From a virus: DNA of 64,000 nt. Positions 7,780-17,089 of the stretch are shown piece by piece; positions within the stretch are counted from its first letter, which is position 1, and the number at the start of each line of letters is the position of its first letter. The notes beneath the pieces were generated by a model. That model was not told the origin of the DNA and ran no database searches. It worked only from the letters and a program-made list of their open reading frames with translations. Both the position numbers and the translations under genes were made by a program. The stretch is taken from IMG/VR virus record IMGVR_UViG_3300014913_001094, positions 1 to 64,000 of that record; one strand, written 5' to 3'.

Positions 7780-9594
7780 ATGGCTAAGAAAAAACAAGAT
7801 GATATGCCATTCCTTACTGGTGATCTTTTATCAGATATGGCAATTTTAGATCCAATTGCTTTTGTGGAAAAGACCCTAACGGTTGATGGTAATCCATTTT
7901 TATTATCAGATTGTGGTAGAGATTATCTACATGAGATTTATAGATATCTTTGCTTAGAGGCACCTGGACCAAAAGGAAAGCCATGTGTTATTAGAAAAGG
8001 TCGTCAGGTTGAAATGACGACAACAGCATCTTGCATTTCGTTGTATATTGCAACAAGCGGTGCCTTTGACCATATTCGTGGACTTCATGCATTTCCGCAG
8101 ATTGAGCAGGCTCGTAGATATTCGAAGATTGTCTTTAGTCCTCGTGTAAAAGAGTCAATTAATGGAGCATTGCAGTCTCGTCTCAAAGGAGATGGTTCAG
8201 TGATGTCACAAGAATTCACTGAAGGAAACTTCATTATGATTGAGGGTTCAGGTGAGTCTGGTGACCGTCTTCGTGGTACTCCGTTAGATTATGTGCTGTT
8301 TGATGAGATTCAGGACTTACCTCGAGCAGCTCGAGAAAATACTCAGGAAGCACTGTCTCATAGTAAGTTTGGCCCTCCTGGTTTTGGTTTAGAAATGGAC
8401 TTTGGAACACCAAAAGAAGAGGGTTCTGACTTTCATAGATTATGGATAGATTCCGATCAAAGACATTATTTTGTTAAATGTCCACATTGTGGTCACTATC
8501 AAATTTTGTATTATGATACGGCTCCTGGTAAACGCTTACTTAAGACCAATCTTGCTGAAGGACGTATGATAAAATGTAATGATCGAGAAGATCAAGGTTG
8601 CCAGCAAATCTATGATAAGAGATTGGGAATTAAACATGGTAAGTGGATGCCAACAGTAGAAAATCCCGATACAGCATCGCGACGCGGATATCATATTGAT
8701 CAACTACTGGTTCCTGATATTACACGTGAATCAATAGATAAGAAGTTGGAAGATCGTACTGAAAGAGCGTTTGCAAATGAAGTAATGGGCTTATTCTACA
8801 GTGGTAGAGACACTGGTCCTTCCTTCGCTCAAGTTGTAGAAGTCGTTACAACAGAGCCAAGTACTTTTGATTGGCATATTAATGCTACAGCGCAAGATCG
8901 CTTCACGTGGGCGGGAATTGACTGGGGACAGAGAATTTCAGGTGAAGATGATGAGGGTGCAGGTGGATATACAGTGTTCGTAGCCATCTCTCGCCTCCCC
9001 AATGGTAAATTTAGATTAGAGCGTGCTGAACGATTGGAGCAGGTTAAAGTAATTGATGGACAACTTGATGACATTATCAAGTGGATAAGGTTATATAAGT
9101 GTAGAGTGGTTTGTGCGGATCATGGTTTTGGACATGTTCAAAATCAAGAATTAATGGAGAGGTATCCAGAGATAGTAAAGAAGATATATTCTTCTGCAGG
9201 TACAAATCAAGCATTTAATTATAAGCCTAAGGAAAAACAAATTACAATAGATAAGCACAGAGTCTTTGAAGAAGTGTATGACCTTATGCTTGATCAAAAG
9301 GGCTTTGCATTTCCATATAGTGAGCCAGCAAAAGTAGAGTGGCTCTGTCGACATCTATCAAATGTTGAGATTGTAAGTAAAACCAATCAATCTGGTCGCG
9401 GTAAGAAGATGTATCAAAAACAAGGTGTAACACAACCAATTGATGGTGCCGCGGCACTTGTTTATGCATATGCAGCATACAAGTTTCAGCAGACATCTGG
9501 ATTTAGCAATATGGATACGGGCGGATTTAGTGGAGGACGTAACATGCCAGCACCTGGTGGCGCGATTGTAAGACGACGAGCAGGGAGAAGGTAA
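7780..9594 (+). CDS. terL: Terminase large subunit (DNA-packaging ATPase-nuclease)
   Basis: This is the motor that pumps the genome into the prohead and cuts it. The N-terminal ATPase domain has a Walker A-like R-K-G-R-Q-V-E-M-T-T (72-81) and Walker B Y-V-L-F-D-E (171-176, catalytic E176). A zinc-binding insertion has C234, C237, C266 and C274. The RNase H-like nuclease domain has acidic residues in G-I-D-W-G (D381), C-A-D-H-G (D447) and D-G-A-A-A-L (D555). The length, 604 residues, is normal for TerL. The zinc insertion resembles GpA-type terminases. The ATG follows an AAAGAAA sequence after a terminator-like hairpin. No obvious small subunit was recognised nearby. Confidence 0.93.
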   Translation: MAKKKQDDMPFLTGDLLSDMAILDPIAFVEKTLTVDGNPFLLSDCGRDYLHEIYRYLCLEAPGPKGKPCVIRKGRQVEMTTTASCISLYIATSGAFDHIRGLHAFPQIEQARRYSKIVFSPRVKESINGALQSRLKGDGSVMSQEFTEGNFIMIEGSGESGDRLRGTPLDYVLFDEIQDLPRAARENTQEALSHSKFGPPGFGLEMDFGTPKEEGSDFHRLWIDSDQRHYFVKCPHCGHYQILYYDTAPGKRLLKTNLAEGRMIKCNDREDQGCQQIYDKRLGIKHGKWMPTVENPDTASRRGYHIDQLLVPDITRESIDKKLEDRTERAFANEVMGLFYSGRDTGPSFAQVVEVVTTEPSTFDWHINATAQDRFTWAGIDWGQRISGEDDEGAGGYTVFVAISRLPNGKFRLERAERLEQVKVIDGQLDDIIKWIRLYKCRVVCADHGFGHVQNQELMERYPEIVKKIYSSAGTNQAFNYKPKEKQITIDKHRVFEEVYDLMLDQKGFAFPYSEPAKVEWLCRHLSNVEIVSKTNQSGRGKKMYQKQGVTQPIDGAAALVYAYAAYKFQQTSGFSNMDTGGFSGGRNMPAPGGAIVRRRAGRR

Positions 9595-11810
9595 TGAAAA
9601 AGAAGCCAATAAGAGGATATGAACGTCGATACAAGAAGAAAAAAAAGAAAAAAGACGATAAAATGCCATCTCCATCTAAAATTGTACCAGTAGATTATGA
9701 AGGTGGTGATCGCGATTCAACACAAACACCAGGTTCGAGCTTACCTGCTTCGTTCATTCCTGCTCCCTTTGGTCACCCAGAAAATTCTTTTGGAAGCTCG
9801 ATGAAGTTTGTCAAAGAAGCTCAGGATTCTGATGAGATTAAAAGGATTTTGAGAGAGATCAAAGATACGGAAGAGGAAGATTCCCCCGAAGATATTCAGA
9901 GAGCTATTGATCTTCTTGAAAAAGATCGCTTTGCTGTTATAAGAATGCAGGATCAATTTGCTATGGGACAAGATGTAGGTCACTCAACAGCGGAACTGAG
10001 TGGAATAATAGAGAGTATTGACGAAGATATGTCAGCACTTCGAAAAAGACAGCAATTTAAACAAGAAGCTCCATCACCAGAAGACCTCAACCAAATGTTT
10101 AAATTTGAGCGTCTTAAAGCATTGATAAAACAAGCTAAGAAGAAGACATATGGATTTGACATAGATGAAGTGCTATGTGCTATGCACTCAACAATAATTG
10201 AGATGGCAAGAGAATATGTTGAGATTCCTAATGACATCATGTGGGATTATAAAAAACTCAAGGATATCCCAGGTGTGGGAGAAGAAATTCAAGATAAAGT
10301 TTTTGCGCATTTAACCGATAATCAGCAGTTATTAATTGATATGCCACAAGTTCCAGGAGCCATAGAAAAAGTCAACTCTCTTCATGACGCTGGACATCGT
10401 ATTGTTTTAATTACAGCACGTGGCAAAGGTTGGGACGAAGGAACAAAAGGATGGCTTGAGAAGAATCAGGTTAAATATGATAAGCTAATTACGGGAGCAA
10501 ATGAAAAAAGTGAAGCAGTTGAAGAAGAAGGTGTTGAAATTTTTATAGATGATACTGTAGGCCGCCTTGATGAGATAGATGCTTCAACAGATGCAAGAGT
10601 GTATCGTTTTGACACTCCTTGGGAAGATAGTGAGCAGTTTGTAGTGCTTGATAATTGGGACAAGTTTGATGAGACAGTAAAAGCAGAGATTAAAGGTTTC
10701 ACCAAACAAGCAGCACCTCGATGGACTCCACAACAAACAGAGCGTCTCAAGTGTTTATATCTCAAATGGCGTGACCGTGGATACCCGCATCATGTTATTT
10801 ATAAAGCTGCTGCTCAGCTTCTTGGCCGCTCATTCTTGGCTACAAAGCAAAAGCTTGAATCAATGTATGGTTGTGATGAAGAGCTGGCACCAATGAAATT
10901 TGAACATTGGGACCAAAACAAGATTGATCAAACAATACAAGATTTATATTGTGGCGGACAACCAATTAGTAGATTAAGTCTTCCATCAATTTTAATGTAT
11001 CAAATTACAAATCACGCTTTACCAAAAGCCGAAACTCGAGGTTTTCCAGTATTTTATGATTCATTTGATCATGCTATGGCAAATAATGTTCTTAAGATTG
11101 GTTTTGAGCGTGAAGGTTGCAATTTGCTACAAGACAGGCCAATAACTACTTTTGAACAAGCGCTTCAATATTATAGACGTCAAGAAAAACAAGCACACAG
11201 CTGGTCGCGAGATGAAATACTTGCTTTACTTAGAGATGCTCACGTAGTTGGATTGCCTCTGACACACAGCTTCTTTAAATCTCACAGTGACATTTATAAG
11301 CCCTTGTTGGGAATGAATAGAACTCTTGAAGGTTTAAGAGATTCGATCAAGCGAAGCGGTGACAATTGGAGTGATTTAGTCATAGAAGCAGCACCGGAAT
11401 ATATCGATTTATATACAGATAATGGAAGGCTATCTCAATCTACAGAGGAAATCAGAATACGTAGATTTCTAGAGTTAAATAGTATCCCATTTAAGGTTGC
11501 TACTATTGAAGATAAGTTTGAGGTTAATATACCAGAATTGCAGGAGTTAGGTTATAGAAACTTTGTTCCTGATTTCTTTATTCTTGACGAAAAAGGAGAC
11601 ACTAGGGCTGTAGTTGAGGTCTTTGGGTCTATTGCTGATTCACAAGCTGCAAATACAGCAGAAATTTATAGAGAAAAAAGGACAGCTAAAGAGCAATTTT
11701 ATCAAACTTTACCACATACTTTTATTGCCATCAACAATAATACCGACGGGATTGATCTTACTGATGAAATCCTAAAGGATAAATTTCATCAGTTTTTGGA
11801 GGGAGAGTAA
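9594..11810 (+). CDS. Fusion: HAD/5'-nucleotidase-like, HTH repeats, PD-(D/E)XK-like nuclease
   Basis: The 738-residue protein starts inside the terminase stop (TAATG). Residues 1-30 are very basic. Residues 159-170 repeat the A-P-S-x-E-D-L-N-Q-M-F-K box seen near 2441. Residues 185-365 form a HAD-type phosphatase with D-I-D (D189, D191), the T-A-R-G loop (T274) and F-I-D-D (D319, D320), closest to NT5C-like nucleotidases. Residues about 376-600 hold Myb/HTH-like repeats starting W-T-P-Q-Q, W-D-Q-N-K and W-S-R-D-E, like DNA-binding repeats of homing endonucleases. Residues 655-678 give V-P-D-F (PD) and V-V-E-V-F-G, a PD-(D/E)XK-like core lacking the usual Lys. Roles in packaging or genome cutting are inference. 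Confidence 0.75.
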   Translation: MKKKPIRGYERRYKKKKKKKDDKMPSPSKIVPVDYEGGDRDSTQTPGSSLPASFIPAPFGHPENSFGSSMKFVKEAQDSDEIKRILREIKDTEEEDSPEDIQRAIDLLEKDRFAVIRMQDQFAMGQDVGHSTAELSGIIESIDEDMSALRKRQQFKQEAPSPEDLNQMFKFERLKALIKQAKKKTYGFDIDEVLCAMHSTIIEMAREYVEIPNDIMWDYKKLKDIPGVGEEIQDKVFAHLTDNQQLLIDMPQVPGAIEKVNSLHDAGHRIVLITARGKGWDEGTKGWLEKNQVKYDKLITGANEKSEAVEEEGVEIFIDDTVGRLDEIDASTDARVYRFDTPWEDSEQFVVLDNWDKFDETVKAEIKGFTKQAAPRWTPQQTERLKCLYLKWRDRGYPHHVIYKAAAQLLGRSFLATKQKLESMYGCDEELAPMKFEHWDQNKIDQTIQDLYCGGQPISRLSLPSILMYQITNHALPKAETRGFPVFYDSFDHAMANNVLKIGFEREGCNLLQDRPITTFEQALQYYRRQEKQAHSWSRDEILALLRDAHVVGLPLTHSFFKSHSDIYKPLLGMNRTLEGLRDSIKRSGDNWSDLVIEAAPEYIDLYTDNGRLSQSTEEIRIRRFLELNSIPFKVATIEDKFEVNIPELQELGYRNFVPDFFILDEKGDTRAVVEVFGSIADSQAANTAEIYREKRTAKEQFYQTLPHTFIAINNNTDGIDLTDEILKDKFHQFLEGE

Positions 11811-11814
11811 AAAA

Positions 11815-13524
11815 ATGAAAAAACAAAGCAAGATTCAATTAATTAAGATAGCCGTGCAGCTCGAAGAAAAGGGATATGCTAAGTTTGCTAGTTTTTTAGA
11901 TAAGATTGCGGTTGGAGAGTCTGTAACATTTAAAAATTTCGATGATGGTAAGCTTTGGAGTGCACGAGAAATAGAAGATATCGCGGAAGAAGCAGCACAA
12001 ATGTGTGTTGATGAAGGTAATTTTGATTCTATGGATGACTACGAAGCTGTAGAATATCAGGAGCAGTTTATCAGGGATGCTGAAGAAGCAATGAAGGGCA
12101 GAAAGCCGGAGCCAGAAAGAAAACCTCAAGAGCAACCTCAAAGACGCGGTCCTATTGTTGTAACTCCAGAAGATAGGATAAAAAATCAGATAAGAAATGA
12201 AATGCGTGCCTTGTTGGGTATATATCCTAATCTTACTGAGAAGCAGTTGATCGAAGCATGGAAAGAAGAGTCTAATCGTTTTGATAGGACAGGGCGTGGC
12301 AGCCTTGCCGACGGAGCAAATGCTATCGTGGTGGCTAAGGAAATCATCAATAAGCAAGTTGTTCCCAAAGAAAAAGTGCAGATTAAAGAAGAAAAGCGAA
12401 TTAGAGAAGAAGAGCGAATTAAGTCAATTCCAATCATACCACTAGAAGAGCAAACCCTCAAAAATAGTGTAGGAGAAGGAGATCCTGTTATAATTCTTCC
12501 AGAAGGAGATTCGGATGCAGGACCTTGGATAAGAGAGAGTATTAAAGCTAAGGATGATAGTATTGTACCTGATTTCGGTAAGGACGATGTAATTAAAGGA
12601 ATGCAAGGCTTACTGACTCAATGTGCAAAAAAAGGAAAACAAATAATTCAAATAACAAGACCATTGAAGGAAGAAAATCCAAGACAACATACAGACGAGT
12701 CTCTAACAATAAAACCAACGTCGCATTATAAGAGAAAGGATGGTTTTATTCTTGAGCCCAATACAGGATATTATGGAATAGAACATGAGATTGACGGTGT
12801 TCCTGCTATAATACTTATGAATACAAAACCTATGCGTGCAAGAGTGAACAGAGATGGCACATTAGTGCGATATAAGGCAGAAGGAAACGCAACATTTATT
12901 ATTCCATTATACCCAGATGGTATAAGTTGGGTAGATTTCTTAAAAGAGAAAACAAAGAATGAAGTTCACGATTATATTAATCAGAAAAACAAAGAAGGCG
13001 AATCAGGATGGAAATGGATGATGCGTATTCCCACAAATTTGGCCTTCTTGAAAGAAAAAGTGCTGCTGGGTAAAGTATCTAGTCAAAGAGTTGAACTACT
13101 CAAGCTCGCTATGCGTCTTGAAGAAAAAGGACACCCCAAATTTGCTTCTCTTCTCGATAAGATTGCAATATCATTCTCTCCAGAAAAGAGACCATCTGTA
13201 TCAGAAGATCCAGATTATGATGTGCCTGCTAATTATCCTTTAGGCTGGCCAGAGCCTGGAGATATTGTTGAGATGAAATCAGATTATGTAGTAAGAGATA
13301 GGCATGGACAATATAGGCTTTATAAAGGACAAAGGGGTTTCTGTGAAGACATAGAAGATGGTAAACCAGCAATATATTTTGATTTAAGAGACAGCTCTCT
13401 GGCAATGGCTCCTCCTATATCTGGAGATCTCGTTAGAATAGTACAAAAAAGAGTAGGCGATCCTGCTCATGGCGCCGTTCTCCCAGGAGAAGACATGGAA
13501 GATCCAATGGATTGGATCAATTAG
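11815..13524 (+). CDS. Hypothetical protein with two helical-hairpin motifs, 569 aa
   Basis: Unrecognised. One copy of the hairpin motif is at the N-terminus (residues about 10-33, L-E-E-K-G-Y-A-K-F-A-S-F-L-D) and a nearly identical one at about 425-451 (L-E-E-K-G-H-P-K-F-A-S-L-L-D). Between them is a charged helical segment and a beta-rich domain (about 290-400). The C-terminal 100 residues are beta-rich with an SH3-like look (P-G-D-I-V-E-M...). The internal duplication suggests two hairpin-headed proteins joined in one gene. Confidence 0.78.
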   Translation: MKKQSKIQLIKIAVQLEEKGYAKFASFLDKIAVGESVTFKNFDDGKLWSAREIEDIAEEAAQMCVDEGNFDSMDDYEAVEYQEQFIRDAEEAMKGRKPEPERKPQEQPQRRGPIVVTPEDRIKNQIRNEMRALLGIYPNLTEKQLIEAWKEESNRFDRTGRGSLADGANAIVVAKEIINKQVVPKEKVQIKEEKRIREEERIKSIPIIPLEEQTLKNSVGEGDPVIILPEGDSDAGPWIRESIKAKDDSIVPDFGKDDVIKGMQGLLTQCAKKGKQIIQITRPLKEENPRQHTDESLTIKPTSHYKRKDGFILEPNTGYYGIEHEIDGVPAIILMNTKPMRARVNRDGTLVRYKAEGNATFIIPLYPDGISWVDFLKEKTKNEVHDYINQKNKEGESGWKWMMRIPTNLAFLKEKVLLGKVSSQRVELLKLAMRLEEKGHPKFASLLDKIAISFSPEKRPSVSEDPDYDVPANYPLGWPEPGDIVEMKSDYVVRDRHGQYRLYKGQRGFCEDIEDGKPAIYFDLRDSSLAMAPPISGDLVRIVQKRVGDPAHGAVLPGEDMEDPMDWIN

Positions 13525-13536
13525 AAAGAGAAGAGT

Positions 13537-14598
13537 ATGACTAAAACTGTATTGATCATCGGAACAGGAACAATTGGTGAACCTCTGATCACCCTATTTG
13601 CTCGAATGAGAGTCGAGCTTGGGGTTGACGAGGTAATCTTTCATAAAAGAACCCCTTTGTACACTGACAGAAGTAAGGTTATGGAGTTGATCAATCTTGG
13701 TGCTCGTTTATGTGTAACTTCCGGAAGAGATTTTAAAAAGTTTCGTGAAATTGGGTTGCATCCAAAAATGACTTTGCATAGAGCTTTGACAAAAGCTACA
13801 GTTGTTATTGATTGTACACCTTCTGGTATTGGAAGAAGTAATAAGGAAGAATACTACTTAAAGTTTGCCGATAATACAGCAGGATTTATTGCTCAAGGAA
13901 GTGAAGCAGGTTTTGGTAAACCGTATGCGCATCAAATTAATGATCATATCATCACACCAAAAGATCAGTTTATCCAGGTAGTCAGTTGTAATACACATAA
14001 TATGGCATCTCTAATCAGAACGTTTGGCTTTAAAAAAGACAAATCAATTCTTAACAGTGGAACGTTCATATGCATCAGACGTGCATCGGACATCAGTCAG
14101 ACCTCATTCATTGCATCTCCAACAGTAGGAAAGCACGATGACAACATTTATGGAACTCATCACGCCACAGATGTAGTAAGGTTATTTGAAACAACAGGCT
14201 GTAATCTTAATATATTTTCTTCTGCTGTTAAGGTTCCAACACAATATATGCATGTAATTCATTTTGATTTAGAGCTACAAAAATCAACAACAGCCGCTAA
14301 GATAGTCCAACAAGCAGAGGCAAATCCTCTTATGGCTATTACACATAAAAAAGACGCAGGAACAATTTTTAGTTTTGCACGTGACCACAGCCCACTACTG
14401 GGTAGAATATTGAATCAAGCAATCATTCCAGTCGATACGCTTCATGTTGATGGAAAAAGGGTTGTAGGATTTGCGTTTACGAGTCAAGATGGAAATAGTC
14501 TGCTAAGTAGTATTGTAGCAGCAGAAAGATTTTTATATCCAGACTCATATTTAGATAAGATTAAGTGTCTAGATTCTTTATTGTTCGATGAAGTATAA
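13537..14598 (+). CDS. Archaeal-type (type II) glyceraldehyde-3-phosphate dehydrogenase homologue
   Basis: The 353-residue protein has a Rossmann start (I-I-G-T-G-T-I-G-E-P, residues 7-16), V-I-D-C-T-P-S-G-I-G (90-99) and V-V-S-C-N-T (148-153), with the catalytic cysteine at C151. A V-P-T-Q-Y-M-H segment follows later. These blocks match archaeal-type GAPDH, which has V-I-D-C-T-P-E-G-I-G and V-V-S-C-N-T-T-G. The length is close to that family. Known members oxidise glyceraldehyde 3-phosphate with NAD(P)+. The T-G-L-C-R after the cysteine is changed to H-N-M-A-S-L-I-R, so the substrate may differ. It sits between a hairpin protein and a charged hairpin-tailed protein, an odd place for a metabolic enzyme. 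Confidence 0.82.
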   Translation: MTKTVLIIGTGTIGEPLITLFARMRVELGVDEVIFHKRTPLYTDRSKVMELINLGARLCVTSGRDFKKFREIGLHPKMTLHRALTKATVVIDCTPSGIGRSNKEEYYLKFADNTAGFIAQGSEAGFGKPYAHQINDHIITPKDQFIQVVSCNTHNMASLIRTFGFKKDKSILNSGTFICIRRASDISQTSFIASPTVGKHDDNIYGTHHATDVVRLFETTGCNLNIFSSAVKVPTQYMHVIHFDLELQKSTTAAKIVQQAEANPLMAITHKKDAGTIFSFARDHSPLLGRILNQAIIPVDTLHVDGKRVVGFAFTSQDGNSLLSSIVAAERFLYPDSYLDKIKCLDSLLFDEV

Positions 14599-14607
14599 AG
14601 GATAAAA

Positions 14608-15213
14608 ATGGTTAGCAACGATTATTTTGATGAATTTCTTCTTGAAGATTGGAGTAATATTGACAAGGAATTAGCTAATGATAGCTATTTTCATAACGAT
14701 AAGGCTCAACAAGAAAAAACAGATCAATCTTCTATGGACGAGCAAGGTCCTACAGAAACTCCAGAAGCTCTTGTTCAACGTCCAACATATGACAGACATA
14801 AGAGTGAAAGTAAGAAAGAGCGTCTTGATCGTGTTCGTGAAGAATATAATAGAAGACCACATGTTTTTGTTGGTGCTAAGCTTCAGGAACGTAGGCGAGC
14901 AAGAGCTGCTCAGGTAGAGCAGATTGATATGACTGTTTTTAAGAAAGACGAGCAAGATGATCAAGAGTTGCGTAAGAAAAAGATTAAAAAGCAACACCCA
15001 GAAATTGATGACGATGCAATTATTAAATTAACAGGAGACGACGAAGACTACCCAGAAGCACGTCCCTCTAGTGTGTCTCACGATAGTACAATTACATATT
15101 TGAAGCCTGGTAGTTTGAAGCAACAATTAACTGCTTTTGCAAAAGATCTTCTTTCTAAAGGATATAAAAAAGAAGCAGCAGCAATTCTTAGAGTGACAAG
15201 TATGGTAAAATAA
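14608..15213 (+). CDS. Charged protein with C-terminal helical hairpin, 201 aa
   Basis: Unrecognised. It is highly charged and probably disordered over residues 1-165, with a Lys/Arg-rich helix at about 65-115. It ends with the recurring hairpin (about 171-199, L-L-S-K-G-Y-K-K-E-A-A-A-I-L). An AAAGGATAAAA Shine-Dalgarno precedes the ATG. It lies directly upstream of the portal gene, a position that in other phages can hold head assembly or packaging factors, but nothing in the sequence decides this. Confidence 0.75.
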   Translation: MVSNDYFDEFLLEDWSNIDKELANDSYFHNDKAQQEKTDQSSMDEQGPTETPEALVQRPTYDRHKSESKKERLDRVREEYNRRPHVFVGAKLQERRRARAAQVEQIDMTVFKKDEQDDQELRKKKIKKQHPEIDDDAIIKLTGDDEDYPEARPSSVSHDSTITYLKPGSLKQQLTAFAKDLLSKGYKKEAAAILRVTSMVK

Positions 15214-15217
15214 TAAT

Positions 15218-15241
15218 AAAATAGATATTCTATTTTGAAGG
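15218..15241 (+). promoter_or_regulatory. GATATT motif with inverted repeat upstream of the portal
   Basis: AAAATAGA (15218-15225) pairs with TCTATTTT (15229-15236), followed by GAAGG. It resembles the motif found upstream of several other genes here, TATYGATATT followed by an AT-rich inverted repeat and AAGG. It may be a late promoter or leader hairpin, and is a weaker match than the other sites. Confidence 0.35.
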
Positions 15242-15248
15242 AAGTGAT

Positions 15249-17024
15249 ATGGCAGATAAAACAGGAAATTCTGGCGGAGGCGATGATCTCAGCAGACGTG
15301 GACAACAGCACAGCGGACCTGCTAAACCCGCCGTTCCTTTGCCTCCACATATTCAAGCAGAAGTGCAACGTCGTGAAGCGGCAAAGAATGTGAAGGCAAC
15401 GGCAATGACAAAGACAGCAGGATCTGGTATGGCTTCTCCTGGTGTTGCTGTTGTGCGTAATATTCCTAAAGTATATAGTCCTCTCTATGAGATGACTAAC
15501 TTAATGCTTCCCCGCGACCAGAAGACATTAAACGCGTGGAATCGTCACTTCTTCTCAACCAATCCTATTGTACGTAATGCCGTCACTTTACATGCCACCT
15601 ATCCTATTAGTAAGTTTAATATCACCTGCGAAGATCCAGATATAAAAGATTTCTTTGAAGAGATGTTTCGAACGATAAATTTTAGAGGTTTTCTTTTAGG
15701 TATTTCTTTAGAATACTGGAAGTTAGGAGAGTGCTTCCCCTATCTTGAGCTTGATGAAGAAAATGGAATTTGGGATTATGGATTTGTTCATAATCCAGAC
15801 TTTATTAGAGTTCGCTACTCGTCGTTAGCCAGAGATCCTGTATTTGGACTTGTACCTGATGATTCATTAAGAAAAGTTGTTCAGGGAATGAGTCAGGGTG
15901 ATGCGCAACTTCGACAACAATTACCCGCAGAGGTTGTAAATTATGTACAAAAAGGACAGGACATTCCTCTTCCTAATTTTAACATATCACACCTCAAAAT
16001 GTTGGCGTCAGACTATGATCAGCGTGGTACATCGTTAATTACGTCGGTTTATAAAGATTTAATGTTATACGATAAGATTCGAGAAGCTCAATTTGCACAA
16101 GCAGATGATATGATTAACCCTATGACTCTTGTTAAGTTAGGGGATCCACAAGGTGCTTGGAAACCAAATGATGAAGACATTAGAGCATTCCAGGATATAA
16201 TTGAAGAAAGTCAGTATGATCCAGATTTCAAATTGATAACCCATGGTGCTGTTAATATTGAACGAGTTGGTTATAGTGGAACAACACTCGATGTAGGTCA
16301 AATGTGGGAAGCAATCAATAAGAATTTATATACAGGGCTTCTCGCTCCCGAAGCAATCCTCAACGGTGAAGGTCCCAATTACAGTACAGCTGCAATTGGT
16401 CTCGAAGTACTACGTGTACGTTATGATCGTTTCCGCGAGCAACTATCAGAATGGATTGAAAAGAAAGTCATGGAGCCAATTTGTAAGCTTCAAGATTTCT
16501 ATGTTCGAGAAAAGGGCGCGCAAAGACTAGTTTGTCCAAAGGTGATTTGGAATAAGCTAAATCTGCGAGACATTGATGGTTATACAAGTAATCTTGTAGG
16601 ACTTCTTGCAACACCAGAAGCTCCAGGTAAAGTATCAGATCAAGCTTTGTTTGAAATTCTTGACATAGATTATGAAGAAAATCGAAAGGTTCTACGTAAA
16701 GAAGCAATTGATTCTGCAATCTTCATAAAAGAATCACAAGCACTTGGTAAGATGTCTCTCGAAGAGTTACGTGCTCTTGATTCAGATAAGCCAATCGTCG
16801 ATTTACATAAAGATGAAGAGCTTCCTACTTCAGATGAAATAGGAGGTGATGAAGAAGGTGGACCTGGTGGACTTGAGATGCCAGATCTAGGCGGAATAGG
16901 TGGTGGAAGCGAGGGTGGCTTTGGCGAAGAGGGGATTGCTCCTGAAGGTGGAGATCTCGGTGGATTAGGTGGAGAAGGCGCACCGCCAGCACCACCAGCA
17001 GGCGAAGGTACCGAAATTGGTTAA
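15249..17024 (+). CDS. Portal protein
   Basis: The 591-residue protein matches the portal family in length and order: a disordered N-terminus (1-65), the clip/stem alpha-beta core beginning around V-Y-S-P-L-Y-E-M, then I-R-E-A-Q-F-A-Q-A-D-D and L-L-A-P-E-A-I-L-N-G-E-G-P-N-Y-S-T-A. A long helix follows (R-Y-D-R-F-R-E-Q-L), and a Gly/Glu-rich tail from about 530. Portals form the dodecameric ring at one vertex through which terminase packages DNA and to which the tail connects. An M-T-K-T-A-G-S-G segment near residue 54 fits the K-x-A pattern noted as a possible processing site. Confidence 0.9.
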   Translation: MADKTGNSGGGDDLSRRGQQHSGPAKPAVPLPPHIQAEVQRREAAKNVKATAMTKTAGSGMASPGVAVVRNIPKVYSPLYEMTNLMLPRDQKTLNAWNRHFFSTNPIVRNAVTLHATYPISKFNITCEDPDIKDFFEEMFRTINFRGFLLGISLEYWKLGECFPYLELDEENGIWDYGFVHNPDFIRVRYSSLARDPVFGLVPDDSLRKVVQGMSQGDAQLRQQLPAEVVNYVQKGQDIPLPNFNISHLKMLASDYDQRGTSLITSVYKDLMLYDKIREAQFAQADDMINPMTLVKLGDPQGAWKPNDEDIRAFQDIIEESQYDPDFKLITHGAVNIERVGYSGTTLDVGQMWEAINKNLYTGLLAPEAILNGEGPNYSTAAIGLEVLRVRYDRFREQLSEWIEKKVMEPICKLQDFYVREKGAQRLVCPKVIWNKLNLRDIDGYTSNLVGLLATPEAPGKVSDQALFEILDIDYEENRKVLRKEAIDSAIFIKESQALGKMSLEELRALDSDKPIVDLHKDEELPTSDEIGGDEEGGPGGLEMPDLGGIGGGSEGGFGEEGIAPEGGDLGGLGGEGAPPAPPAGEGTEIG

Positions 17025-17033
17025 AAAATCTAT

Positions 17034-17065
17034 AAATGTATTGATATTCCTTCATTAAATGAAGG
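17034..17065 (+). promoter_or_regulatory. Promoter-like motif with hairpin
   Basis: AAATGTATTGATATT (17034-17048) is followed by CCTTCAT (17049-17055) pairing with ATGAAGG (17059-17065). It lies in the 65-base gap between portal and the next gene. Similar sequences occur at 19972, 27373, 35041 and 56674, each before a gene start, so it is likely a phage late promoter or leader element. Confidence 0.5.
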
Positions 17066-17089
17066 TCTCATAGCTTTAAGAGGAGATGT

